Source of the DNA: an uncultured Bacteroidia bacterium
Lineage (GTDB): Bacteria > Bacteroidota > Bacteroidia > Bacteroidales > UBA932
NCBI GenBank assembly: GCA_902784785.1
Contig: CACZWF010000012.1
Span: 1 to 37,845, forward strand
Direction of reading: 5' to 3'
DNA: 37,845 nucleotides
In this document: positions 15,871-23,596 of the stretch, piece by piece
How positions within the stretch are numbered: position 1 is the stretch's first letter
Layout of the letters: each line of letters starts with the position of its first letter
The notes under the pieces: model-generated
Databases searched by the model: none
Seen by the model: only the letters and a program-made list of their open reading frames with translations
Told to the model about the DNA's origin: nothing
Program-made: the position numbers and the translations under genes

Positions 15871-16109
15871 AATAAATAATGAATAAAAACCGTATTATTC
15901 CGAACAGGATTATGATATTACCTTCATTCCCCTAAGTTTTTCCAGAAACTATTTTTCAACTTCCAGGTCACACCAGGCACGAGATAAACGCCCTGTTTCT
16001 CCGACCTAGACCTGCCCAAGAACCGAACTGGCATTTATTTACCAATATCATTTCTAATTCTAGCGTATTAATATGGGGCGAAAAACAAGGTTATTTGGGG
16101 CTGCGAACA
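15871..16109. other. Gene-poor stretch after the orphan repeat
   Basis: No supported gene. A 36-codon minus-strand frame (16034-15924, MPVRFLGRSRSEKQG...) is the only hint of coding and lacks a promoter or known similarity. It may be the remains of a deleted gene. Confidence 0.35.
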
Positions 16110-17456
16110 CTACTTCAGCCCATCCAATTCAATTTTGTAAGTCTGAACAGCCAATTTATCTTTCTCCAAAAACATAACCATATAAACCGGCACATAGGTT
16201 ATGCGGCCGCCGACGGTTAAGTTGTCGTTGTTCAGCACCAAAGCCTCAGAAAGATCGTACTCCTCACAATCCATAATGTTGGAGAGGGCACGATGGGATG
16301 TATAATCTTTTCCCGACTTGACCTCGATAGGGAGAACCGTTCCGTTTTGCTCAACGATAAAGTCCAACTCTCCTCGTTTCTTATTGTTGTAGTAGTAGGG
16401 CTCCAGACCATGCGCGACAAGTTCCTGGGCTATTGCATTCTCATAAATAGAGCCGAAATTAATGTCCTTATCACCCTTGATAATCCGCATCTGGATACCA
16501 TTGGCATATTGGGCGGCCAGCAAGCCGATATCGTTCAAGAAGAGTTTAAGAAGGTTGCGGGAGCGTGCCAGCAGAAGAGGGACCTTAGGCTCTTCCACAT
16601 TGTAAACGGGTATCGCGACGCCTGCATTCTTGAGCCAGAGGAAGCTATTCTCATAACGGTCGTACTTGGCATTTGCGTTGAGGCTTTTGAGAATGAAGCG
16701 CTTATTTTTAGCATTGAGTTCCGGCGGAATCAGGCTGAAAATTTCCTCTATGTACAACTTGTTGTCGGGGTCGTATTTAGCAATGTCTTTCTTATAAAGT
16801 TGAATAATCTCCTGCTGCACCGCCAGCACTTCCTGCAGGTTGTTGCTTTCAAGGTACTTGCTGACAGCCGCCGGCATACCTCCGACAATCAGGTAGAGCC
16901 GGAACAATTCTATCATCTTGTTATGAATGAACTCGTCAACAGGCCGCCTGTTCGTCCAAGCATCTTTCACCGAGGCTATCACATCCTCATTGATTCCAAC
17001 ACAGGTGATAAACTCTTCGAAGTCCATCGGGAACATTTGCTTTACGCCCATATACCCGACAGGGACCGAACGGATATCCTTCAATTCCACGCCGAGCAAG
17101 GAGCCGCTCAGGATATAACGGAATGAACCCTCATCGACAAGAAACTTGATTGCGGTGACAATATCCGGGCACTCCTGTACTTCATCAAAGAAAATCAAGG
17201 TTTCCCCCTTTATCAATGGAACATTCGCGATAGTGGATAAGCGCATCAATATATCGGCCGTTCCCCTTGCATCTTTGAACAAGCCAATGGCATCAGGATT
17301 CTCGATGAAGTTGATCTCGATAAAACTCTTGAAAGTCTTGCCAAACTCTCGAATTGAATAGGTCTTTCCTACCTGACGGGCACCTGTTATCAATAATGCA
17401 TTACCTGATTCTTGGTAATATTCTCGTAAGTAACTGTCTATCTTTCTTTTAATCAT
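16110..17456 (-). CDS. AAA ATPase, AAA_14 + DUF4143 family (second copy)
   Basis: 448 residues from ATG at 17454-17456. The open frame extends to 17531 but the extra 25 codons run through the repeat array, so I take the later start (MIKRKIDSYLREYYQE), which fits the family. Walker A ITGARQVGKTYS (about 23-34), Walker B LIFFDEVQE (about 86-94), SGSLLGVEL, MFPMDFEEFI, YLIVGGMPAAV, and in DUF4143 GELDFIVEQNG with PIEVKSGKDY, a PD-(D/E)xK-like core. Full length, unlike the first copy, which is cut by the window. The two proteins are clear relatives but diverged. Three repeats with 32-bp period stand before it. Confidence 0.9.
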   Translation of the reverse strand: MIKRKIDSYLREYYQESGNALLITGARQVGKTYSIREFGKTFKSFIEINFIENPDAIGLFKDARGTADILMRLSTIANVPLIKGETLIFFDEVQECPDIVTAIKFLVDEGSFRYILSGSLLGVELKDIRSVPVGYMGVKQMFPMDFEEFITCVGINEDVIASVKDAWTNRRPVDEFIHNKMIELFRLYLIVGGMPAAVSKYLESNNLQEVLAVQQEIIQLYKKDIAKYDPDNKLYIEEIFSLIPPELNAKNKRFILKSLNANAKYDRYENSFLWLKNAGVAIPVYNVEEPKVPLLLARSRNLLKLFLNDIGLLAAQYANGIQMRIIKGDKDINFGSIYENAIAQELVAHGLEPYYYNNKKRGELDFIVEQNGTVLPIEVKSGKDYTSHRALSNIMDCEEYDLSEALVLNNDNLTVGGRITYVPVYMVMFLEKDKLAVQTYKIELDGLK

Positions 17457-17461
17457 ATCTC

Positions 17462-17540
17462 TTCCATTTTTCCAACGCAATTTAGGGGAAAATTTCCACT
17501 TTTCCAACAGAAATTTGGCGATTTTTTCCACTTTTCCAAA
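17462..17540. repeat. Three direct repeats at exact 32-bp period upstream of second DUF4143 ATPase
   Basis: TTCCATTTTTCCAAC (17462), TTCCACTTTTCCAAC (17494) and TTCCACTTTTCCAAA (17526) start exactly 32 bp apart. The sequence between them is not conserved. The first unit ends 5 bp from the ATPase start codon. No exact TAnnTTTG box lies here; TAAATTGC on the minus strand near 17480-17487 is the best candidate, between units one and two. Confidence 0.85.
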
Positions 17541-17577
17541 AATTGACTAAGATTTCAAGTCAATGTGATGCACAAAA

Positions 17578-17967
17578 TCACCCTAATTCCGCAGCGATCA
17601 TGGGCAGCAATATCTCATCGGCAGGGAGCCAGTTGACGGAATGAATTTCCTCCTTGCTCAGCCAGCGAGCGGCTTCGTGCTCGTTGAGATGGAGGGCGTC
17701 CGACAGCAAAGAGGCCATATAACAATGCATCGTCAGATGAAACTGGGGATAATCCCATTCGACCGTATAGAGGAATTTGTCAATGCTGATTTCCGCATCC
17801 AGTTCTTCGTGAATCTCGCGGGCAAGTGCCTGTTCCGGCGTTTCTCCCGCCTCCATCTTTCCGCCCGGGAACTCCCACCAATCCTTGAAATCTCCATATC
17901 CCCGCTGGGTGGCAAAAATCTTGTCCCCTTTCCGGATAATCGCTGCAACTACTTCTATTCGCTTCAT
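17578..17967 (-). CDS. Nudix hydrolase, MutT-like (d)NTP pyrophosphohydrolase
   Basis: 129 residues from ATG at 17965-17967; the frame open upstream crosses the promoter and is rejected. The Nudix box runs from Gly36: GGKMEAGETPEQALAR then EIHEEL, so Glu42, Arg50, Glu51, Glu54 and Glu55 are in place; the usual Gly after EExx is Asp57. The start MKRIEVVAAII and KDWWEFPGGK are typical of 8-oxo-dGTP or (deoxy)nucleoside triphosphate pyrophosphohydrolases that clean the nucleotide pool. Divergent from the methyltransferase gene. Confidence 0.9.
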   Translation of the reverse strand: MKRIEVVAAIIRKGDKIFATQRGYGDFKDWWEFPGGKMEAGETPEQALAREIHEELDAEISIDKFLYTVEWDYPQFHLTMHCYMASLLSDALHLNEHEAARWLSKEEIHSVNWLPADEILLPMIAAELG

Positions 17968-18005
17968 AATGATTGTTATGGAAAAAGACCTCGCGGTTTC
18001 CGGTT

Positions 18006-18013
18006 CAAATTTA
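18006..18013 (-). promoter_or_regulatory. -7 box (TAAATTTG) of the Nudix gene
   Basis: Exact TAnnTTTG on the minus strand, 39 bp before the Nudix start codon. Confidence 0.6.
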
Positions 18014-18073
18014 CAAAAAATAGGGAAAAACGCGTTTTTTGCACAAAAATTTGGATCCCAAGAAAAAACTAAG

Positions 18074-18081
18074 TACCTTTG
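18074..18081 (+). promoter_or_regulatory. -7 box (TACCTTTG) of the DNA methyltransferase gene
   Basis: Exact TAnnTTTG on the plus strand with TTTG 20 bp upstream (18050-18053) as the -33 element. The leader is about 10-18 nt, which fixes the start codon at 18100 and excludes the TTG at 18079. Confidence 0.7.
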
Positions 18082-18099
18082 GTGTCCGAAAACATACAC

Positions 18100-19353
18100 A
18101 TGAACGAAATCAGAGTCATAGAATTATTCGCTGGAGTCGGAGGGTTCCGGGTTGGGCTGGAAAAGGCCGATGCGGATTTTTTCAAGACCATCTGGGCCAA
18201 TCAGTGGGAACCTTCCACCAAAGTCCAGCATGCAGCAATGGTTTATGAAAAGAATTTCGGGATGGGAAGTGTGGTCAATGTCGACATCAACCAGGTTAAG
18301 ACCAATGATATTCCCAATCACGATATGCTTGTTGGTGGTTTTCCATGTCAGGATTACTCCGTGGCCACAACGCTAAGCAATTCTAAAGGCATTGAGGGGA
18401 AAAAGGGTGTTCTTTGGTGGTCTATCTATCGCATCCTCAAAGAGAAAGAAGCCAATCGACCCGAAATTGTCTTTTTGGAGAATGTTGACCGCCTGTTACT
18501 TTCTCCGGCAAGCCAACGTGGACGTGATTTTGCAATCATTCTGGAGTGCTTGAATGAATTGGGGTATATTGTGGAATGGCGCGTCATCAACGCCGCAGAA
18601 TATGCCATGCCCCAGAAACGCCGCCGCACCTATATTGTGGGATATAAAAATGATGGCGTTATCGGGAAAACATTCACGACTCCCGAGGATTGGATATTCC
18701 ATTCCGGCATTTTTGCAAAAGCATTCCCTGTGCTAATCGCTGAGAAGCAACCGACGTTGCGTTCAATTAAACTTTCCAGCAGCAAGAAAAACAGACTTTA
18801 CGATATCACCAATAATTTTAACGAAAGCAACAAACTACATCCTTTCGAGAATAGCGGTTTGATGGCGAATGGTATTGCCTATTCTGTGTCCACCATCCCT
18901 GTTTGCGAGGAAAAACCGAGGAGGATTCGTGACATCATGGTTTCACCGGAAGAGGTTCCTGCCGAATTCTACGTTCCGGAGGAACAAATCGAACGATGGA
19001 AATACTACAAGGGCGCAAAGCGAGAGCCCCGTACCAAGAAGAATGGCATCCAGTATATGTATTCTGAAGGAGGGATGGAGTTCCCGGATTCAATTGACAA
19101 ACCGTCCAGAACTATCATCACGTCCGAAGGTGGTAAGAGTCCGGACCGTTGCCGGCACGTCATTCAGGATCAAACCGGTCGCCTGCGTCGTTTAGTTCCT
19201 GTGGAGTTGGAACGACTGAACATGTTCCCGGCCAACCACACCAAACTCGACGGCGTGGATGACGGAAGAAGGGCATTTTTGATGGGTAACGCCTTGGTCT
19301 GCGGAATCATTACCCGAGTGGGAAAGGAATTAGAAACCAGACTGAAAGGATAA
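18100..19353 (+). CDS. DNA (cytosine-5) methyltransferase of a Sau3AI-like system
   Basis: 417 residues. Motif I (ELFAGVGGFRVGL, 8-20), motif IV with the catalytic Cys83 (GGFPCQDYSVA), motif VI (VFLENVDRLL, about 126-135), motif VIII (MPQKRRRTYIVG, about 168-179), and motifs IX-X near the C-terminus (RRLVPVELERLNMFP, MGNALV). It transfers methyl from S-adenosylmethionine to C5 of cytosine. Its partner is Sau3AI-like, so the likely site is GATC, by analogy with M.Sau3AI; this is inference. The gene converges on the endonuclease gene and shares a terminator with it. Confidence 0.92.
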   Translation: MNEIRVIELFAGVGGFRVGLEKADADFFKTIWANQWEPSTKVQHAAMVYEKNFGMGSVVNVDINQVKTNDIPNHDMLVGGFPCQDYSVATTLSNSKGIEGKKGVLWWSIYRILKEKEANRPEIVFLENVDRLLLSPASQRGRDFAIILECLNELGYIVEWRVINAAEYAMPQKRRRTYIVGYKNDGVIGKTFTTPEDWIFHSGIFAKAFPVLIAEKQPTLRSIKLSSSKKNRLYDITNNFNESNKLHPFENSGLMANGIAYSVSTIPVCEEKPRRIRDIMVSPEEVPAEFYVPEEQIERWKYYKGAKREPRTKKNGIQYMYSEGGMEFPDSIDKPSRTIITSEGGKSPDRCRHVIQDQTGRLRRLVPVELERLNMFPANHTKLDGVDDGRRAFLMGNALVCGIITRVGKELETRLKG

Positions 19354-19385
19354 AATAAATGCGAGGCACAGGCCCCGCATTTATT
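19354..19385. terminator. Bidirectional terminator between methyltransferase and endonuclease
   Basis: A 10-bp stem (19354-19363 with 19376-19385) extended by two inner G-C pairs across one mismatch, flanked by A-rich sequence on the left and T-rich on the right. It lies between and partly within the two stop codons of the convergent genes. Confidence 0.8.
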
Positions 19386-20790
19386 ATTTTTGGCCCTCCA
19401 CAATCGCCTTTATATAGTCGTGATTGAACCAGTAACAGTATTTCTTGACGGTACCACCATGCGGATTCGCCGTCACATCGGCAGCATTCTTTGCCTTAGG
19501 GCGTACGTGGAATTTCTTATGTTCGCTCTCCTTGTAGAATGATTCTGGAGCTATGCGATTCTCTTTTACTGCGTTCTTTATGTTCTGCCAATATTCAGAC
19601 GCCTCGTCCAAGTCTTTTGCCGGCATGGTCCAGAAGAAGGCTTTCAGCAAGCGAACCTGGCCATCTTCTCCTTCTTGGAAAACAACAAATAGGAACCGGC
19701 CGGTAAAGATGTCATAAAGCCGGGATTCATACCAATCGTCTTCTTGCATGACGTCAAAATAATTGATGTTCTCAAAGGACATAGCTTCTGCCGGACGACC
19801 TTTCTTGTTGATACGGATGGTCTTCAGGACGATACCAGACTTGACAAACTCGTCAGTCTTGGTAACGTCCTCACCACGGGTTTCACGTTCCGTGAGAATT
19901 TCGTTTGCGAGGAGGAAATACTTACTTTTGGCACCGGTTTCTGGCGCATTGAACTCCACTACAAGTTCATCATAAGTGTATCCATAATAGGGCTTAAATC
20001 GATCCAAAAGGATGTCTTCGAAACTTTTCCTGCGCAACTCACTTACTTCAACTAAGTGGGACCCATAACCAAAATCGAGAGATGGCGTATTAAAGGACCC
20101 CTGACCTCCCGTCTTCTCAGCAAAGGCAAGAACCGTCCTCATATATTGAGGCTTAAGAGAAAAGGCCCTTCTGGGCGCAGGCATCTGGGAACGACTTCCG
20201 TCCGCAAGACGATAGAAGACGTCGGAATCGCCCTTTTGACCTTTCCTACAGGCACCCAGGTACGTTGTATCACCTTCAGACAATTCGTGAGCCTTTCCTG
20301 CGCGGATTTTTCCTATAATTCTCTCATAGTCCTGCTTCATAATTAGCAGGTCCTTTTCAGGAATCTGCCACAAGACTGAATAGATAAACAATAGTTGCTG
20401 AACCGGAACATCTGCCTTATGGAGATAAAAAAGAATCAGCATATAAGCGCACTTCAGATAAACATGAGACTGTTCGAATGACTTATTCTGATCCACATCA
20501 TAGTCAATCATCGTGCATACCAAGCGCTCTTTTATGGCCAACGCTTTATTCTTCAACTCCTTGAGAGGGGTAACCTTGAGTTCCAATCCGGCATCTGAGA
20601 AATCTGCATCGGGATTGGAATTAACATCATACCCGAAGAAATACTCCTCGACCAACTGTCCAAGGCGCCCTTTCCCTCTACGGGCTTCAATGACATCCGG
20701 CGCAATGGCCTGCTCCAAGGTCTTGCCAAGGAGTTGTTTGCTATACTCTAAAATTGAGTATTTATCGGTCCTGTCGTAGTTACTGTCCAT
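19384..20790 (-). CDS. Sau3AI/MutH-family type II restriction endonuclease
   Basis: 468 residues, close to the ~490 of Sau3AI. The N-terminal MutH-like nuclease domain shows KGRLGQLVEEYFFGYDV (about 40-56) then DAGLELKVTPLK (66-77), giving Glu49, Asp66, Glu70 and Lys72 as the likely metal and catalytic residues. The C-terminal half repeats the fold weakly (ELRRKSFEDILLDRFKPYYG near 245-265), as the pseudo-dimeric Sau3AI does. By relationship it should cut GATC and be blocked by the neighbouring cytosine methylation. Its promoter is divergent from vsr. Confidence 0.87.
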   Translation of the reverse strand: MDSNYDRTDKYSILEYSKQLLGKTLEQAIAPDVIEARRGKGRLGQLVEEYFFGYDVNSNPDADFSDAGLELKVTPLKELKNKALAIKERLVCTMIDYDVDQNKSFEQSHVYLKCAYMLILFYLHKADVPVQQLLFIYSVLWQIPEKDLLIMKQDYERIIGKIRAGKAHELSEGDTTYLGACRKGQKGDSDVFYRLADGSRSQMPAPRRAFSLKPQYMRTVLAFAEKTGGQGSFNTPSLDFGYGSHLVEVSELRRKSFEDILLDRFKPYYGYTYDELVVEFNAPETGAKSKYFLLANEILTERETRGEDVTKTDEFVKSGIVLKTIRINKKGRPAEAMSFENINYFDVMQEDDWYESRLYDIFTGRFLFVVFQEGEDGQVRLLKAFFWTMPAKDLDEASEYWQNIKNAVKENRIAPESFYKESEHKKFHVRPKAKNAADVTANPHGGTVKKYCYWFNHDYIKAIVEGQK

Positions 20791-20809
20791 AAATCAAATT
20801 TCTAACTGC

Positions 20810-20817
20810 CAAAGATA
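20810..20817 (-). promoter_or_regulatory. -7 box (TATCTTTG) of the endonuclease gene
   Basis: Exact TAnnTTTG on the minus strand, 20 bp before the start codon. It lies back-to-back with the vsr promoter. Confidence 0.65.
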
Positions 20818-20838
20818 ATTATTTTGTTTAAATCTACG

Positions 20839-20846
20839 TAAATTTG
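20839..20846 (+). promoter_or_regulatory. -7 box (TAAATTTG) of vsr
   Basis: Exact TAnnTTTG on the plus strand, 18 bp before the vsr start codon. Confidence 0.6.
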
Positions 20847-20864
20847 CAAAGCAAATAACTTGAA

Positions 20865-21413
20865 ATGACTTCCGAACAGATTTCCAGATGTATGTCGAGC
20901 AATCGAGCCATAAATACTGGCCCGGAACTGAAGTTGCGTCACGCACTCTGGCACTTGGGATTTCGATACCGGATGAATGACAAGAAACTTCCCGGATCCC
21001 CCGATATCGTTCTCCCCAAATATAGGACAGTCATCTTTGTTCACGGATGTTTTTGGCACGGGCATAAGGGATGCAAAGCATATACGGTCCCTAAGACGAA
21101 TACCGACTTTTGGACTGAGAAGGTTGCACGAAATCAGCAGCGCGACCAGAAGGTATGGCGTCAGCTGGAAGCAAAAGGATGGGCCGTCATCATCGTCTGG
21201 GAGTGCCAGTTAAAGAATGCCGTCATAGAAGAAACTATTTCCCGAGTGCAAGGTGAAATTATCTTTAGCGGAGAACATTTCCGCAAAGCACAGGAAGAAA
21301 GACAAATCGCCCGTGAAGCCTATCGCCAAGAATGTCGCGCCAGGAAGGAGCGGGAATCTAAGTTGATGGCAGAAATCAAACAAGCCAAAGATTTTCCCGG
21401 GCACCGAGACTAA
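20865..21413 (+). CDS. vsr: Very short patch repair endonuclease
   Basis: 182 residues. Vsr signatures: MSSNRAINTGPELKLRHALW, PGSPDIVLPKY (catalytic Asp47 expected here), FVHGCFWHGHKGC (59-70, zinc and active-site His/Cys), TNTDFWTEKVARNQQRD and WAVIIVWECQL. Vsr nicks 5' of the T in T:G mismatches that arise when 5-methylcytosine is deaminated. It suits a neighbouring cytosine-C5 methyltransferase. Beyond about residue 140 there is a charged helical tail (EERQIAREAYRQECRARKE...) longer than in E. coli Vsr, which may be a coiled coil. Confidence 0.92.
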   Translation: MTSEQISRCMSSNRAINTGPELKLRHALWHLGFRYRMNDKKLPGSPDIVLPKYRTVIFVHGCFWHGHKGCKAYTVPKTNTDFWTEKVARNQQRDQKVWRQLEAKGWAVIIVWECQLKNAVIEETISRVQGEIIFSGEHFRKAQEERQIAREAYRQECRARKERESKLMAEIKQAKDFPGHRD

Positions 21414-21423
21414 AATAATTTCC

Positions 21424-21431
21424 TATCTTTG
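21424..21431 (+). promoter_or_regulatory. -7 box (TATCTTTG) of the flavodoxin-fold gene
   Basis: Exact TAnnTTTG on the plus strand, 22 bp before the start codon. Confidence 0.65.
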
Positions 21432-21453
21432 CAGAAATCAATACTTAACGGAT

Positions 21454-22251
21454 ATGAATCGCAGGGAGTTTATTGAGAAGTCGGCGTTGGCGGCGGGCGG
21501 CGTTCTGCTGTCGGCCAGCGGAGCGAAAGCCGGCAACTCGCAAGCAAAAGGCGAGCAAGCCGGAAGCGAGCAAGCCAAGACCGAACAGGCGAACAGCGCG
21601 AATGCAGCGGACAACAAGGATAGCAAGAAAGATATGAAGGTATTACTGATCAACGGAAGCCCCCGTCCCAAGGGCAACACGTCCATCGCTTTGGCCGAGG
21701 TGGCCAAGCAGTTGGAGAAGAACGGAATCGAGAGCGAGACCGTATGGGTCGGCAACAAGGCCGTCCGGGGCTGCATCGCCTGTAACAAATGCAAGGAGAA
21801 ACCCGGGGCGTGCGTCTTTAACGACGATGTCTGCAACAGCATCAGCGCCAAGTTCGCGGAGTGCGACGCGCTGATTGTAGGCTCGCCCGTTTACTGGGGT
21901 CAGCCGAACGGAGCCGTGTTGTCCGTCATCCAGCGCGCATTCTATTCCAACGGGGGCGCGATTGCCGGGAAGCCGGCCGCAGCCATCGCCGTCTGTCGCA
22001 GGGGAGGCGCCACAGCGACTTTCGAGGCGCTGAACATGCCTTTCCAAATGATGAATATGCCGGTGGTGACGTCCCAATACTGGAACATCGTTTACGGGCG
22101 TGAAGCCGGTCAGGCCGCATTGGATAAAGAGGGTATGCAAACAATGAGAACGCTGGCCAACAACATGGCTTGGATGCTGAAAGCCACGGAGGGCAAGCCC
22201 GCTCCCGGACGCGGCGAAGAGCCTTGGGAGCCGATGCATTTCATCCGATAA
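21454..22251 (+). CDS. Tat-exported NAD(P)H-dependent FMN reductase-like flavoprotein
   Basis: 265 residues. The N-terminus has a twin-arginine signal (NRREFIEKSALAAGG, then a hydrophobic stretch and ASGAKA). A polar Gln/Ala/Glu/Lys linker (about 27-60) follows. The flavodoxin-like fold starts at MKVLLINGSPRPKGNTS (61-77), the phosphate loop for FMN, followed by GCIACNKC and VGSPVYWGQPNG. Cytoplasmic relatives start at the MKVLL, so this is a family member given an export signal; Tat export suits a protein folded with its cofactor. Substrate unknown. Confidence 0.85.
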   Translation: MNRREFIEKSALAAGGVLLSASGAKAGNSQAKGEQAGSEQAKTEQANSANAADNKDSKKDMKVLLINGSPRPKGNTSIALAEVAKQLEKNGIESETVWVGNKAVRGCIACNKCKEKPGACVFNDDVCNSISAKFAECDALIVGSPVYWGQPNGAVLSVIQRAFYSNGGAIAGKPAAAIAVCRRGGATATFEALNMPFQMMNMPVVTSQYWNIVYGREAGQAALDKEGMQTMRTLANNMAWMLKATEGKPAPGRGEEPWEPMHFIR

Positions 22252-22334
22252 GGCACCCGACATCGGCATTCTTATTATGAATTTCGAATAAGTTTTGCTA
22301 ACTTCGCACATCGGATTGAGTATTGCTGCATCTG

Positions 22335-23495
22335 ATGAGTCAAATTTTCCAATATAAGTCCGCCATCCGTTTCGCGGTCATCCTCACAAGCTGCGTGGCG
22401 CTGAGCTTATGGCTGTCCCGCTACATCCCCGAGGATTTTTTCGAAAAAGTCATTACACCCATTATGATCGTCAGCACAATGACGGTGGCCATCATCGGCG
22501 CTGTGATTGTCTTCCGGCATTCGGATGGGCTGCGCGTCCGGAAAATTTGGGGCTGGACGCTGCTGATCTGGGGTTTGGGAGACTTCACTTATATCTTGTC
22601 CCTGGTGATTTCTCCGATGCCCGCAATGAATATGAGCGCCTACCAACTGACGACTTACGAACTTTTGATCGGGAATCTGTTGGGCTGGTTTCTGATTCTC
22701 TACCCGACCGAAGCGCTCCGTCCGGGCTGGATGAACCTCAAAATCGCCGCTTGGCAAGTCCTTCCCATGATTTTACTGGTAGCGCTGGACTACTTCATTC
22801 CATTCAACCTGCAACCGATTATCACGCTCTATCCTGTCGCCCTCGTCGTCCTTCTTCTTTCCCATATACGCGCGTATAGAATATGGTGTGAGGAAAACTT
22901 CTCCACGCTGGACGACATCGATGTGGATTGGATTCTACGCTATCTGGTGATGCTGACGCTGGTCGGCTTTGTGTACCTTTATATCTGTTTATCGCACGAC
23001 CACAACCGCGGATTCACGCAACTGTGGCTGATGGTGATGATGCTGGGGTACGGGACGGAACAGATCCTCTTCCGCCGAGACCCGTGGGAGGTCCTTCGCC
23101 AAACGGAAAACGCGGAGGAGGAAGAAGTGTTGGCGGAGACGAATGCCGAGACCGCCCATTCCGCCTACCGCCAGACATTGGAAGAATGGATGGAGAATGA
23201 GAAGCCTTTCCTCAACCCCGACTTCAAGTTGCTCGACTTACGCAAAGTCCTTCCCCTGAACAGGACTTATCTTTCCCAGTTCATCCATAACGAATACGGT
23301 TGTAGTTTTTACCAATTCGTCAACCGATACCGCATCGAAGAGTACCAGCGCTTGAAGACCGAACACCCCGAGATGAAAATCGGTGAACTTTCCGTCCGCT
23401 GCGGATTCTCTTCTCCGACGGTTTTCACCCGTACGTTTACGCAAATCACCGGCACTACCCCCAGCGAATGGGGCAAGAAATTCCACTCTGCGTAA
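22335..23495 (+). CDS. Membrane-anchored AraC-type transcriptional regulator
   Basis: 386 residues from ATG 22335; the frame also opens at TTG 22323, which I think less likely. About seven hydrophobic segments span residues 10-245 (for example FAVILTSCVALSLWL, VITPIMIVSTMTVAIIGAVI, VALVVLLLSHI, LVMLTLVGFVYLYICL). A cytoplasmic linker and an AraC-type double helix-turn-helix follow (about 290-386, ending SVRCGFSSPTVFTRTFTQITG, TPSEW). Such proteins sense an envelope signal and regulate nearby genes. It stands directly upstream of the OmpA/fimbrillin operon, its likely target. Two short GCGT...ACGC hairpins lie at and after its stop. Confidence 0.87.
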   Translation: MSQIFQYKSAIRFAVILTSCVALSLWLSRYIPEDFFEKVITPIMIVSTMTVAIIGAVIVFRHSDGLRVRKIWGWTLLIWGLGDFTYILSLVISPMPAMNMSAYQLTTYELLIGNLLGWFLILYPTEALRPGWMNLKIAAWQVLPMILLVALDYFIPFNLQPIITLYPVALVVLLLSHIRAYRIWCEENFSTLDDIDVDWILRYLVMLTLVGFVYLYICLSHDHNRGFTQLWLMVMMLGYGTEQILFRRDPWEVLRQTENAEEEEVLAETNAETAHSAYRQTLEEWMENEKPFLNPDFKLLDLRKVLPLNRTYLSQFIHNEYGCSFYQFVNRYRIEEYQRLKTEHPEMKIGELSVRCGFSSPTVFTRTFTQITGTTPSEWGKKFHSA

Positions 23496-23566
23496 AAACG
23501 CACCTCCTTTTCTCTACTTTGCGTAAAAAAAACGCCCCACACCTTGTTCGGGCGCATCTTATCTCG

Positions 23567-23574
23567 TAATTTTG
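23567..23574 (+). promoter_or_regulatory. -7 box (TAATTTTG) of the OmpA/fimbrillin operon
   Basis: Exact TAnnTTTG on the plus strand, with TTG about 21 bp upstream. It is the only clear promoter before the six-gene operon. Confidence 0.6.
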
Positions 23575-23596
23575 TTCGGTTTAATACTTTTCAATT

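Noticed and set aside
15924-16034. 36-codon minus-strand frame (MPVRFLGRSRSEKQG...)
   Set aside because: Too short to support, no promoter box, no similarity recalled; kept only as a note in the gene-poor stretch.
17457-17531. Longer N-terminus of the second DUF4143 ATPase
   Set aside because: The extra 25 codons translate the repeat array; family members start near MIKRKIDSYL.
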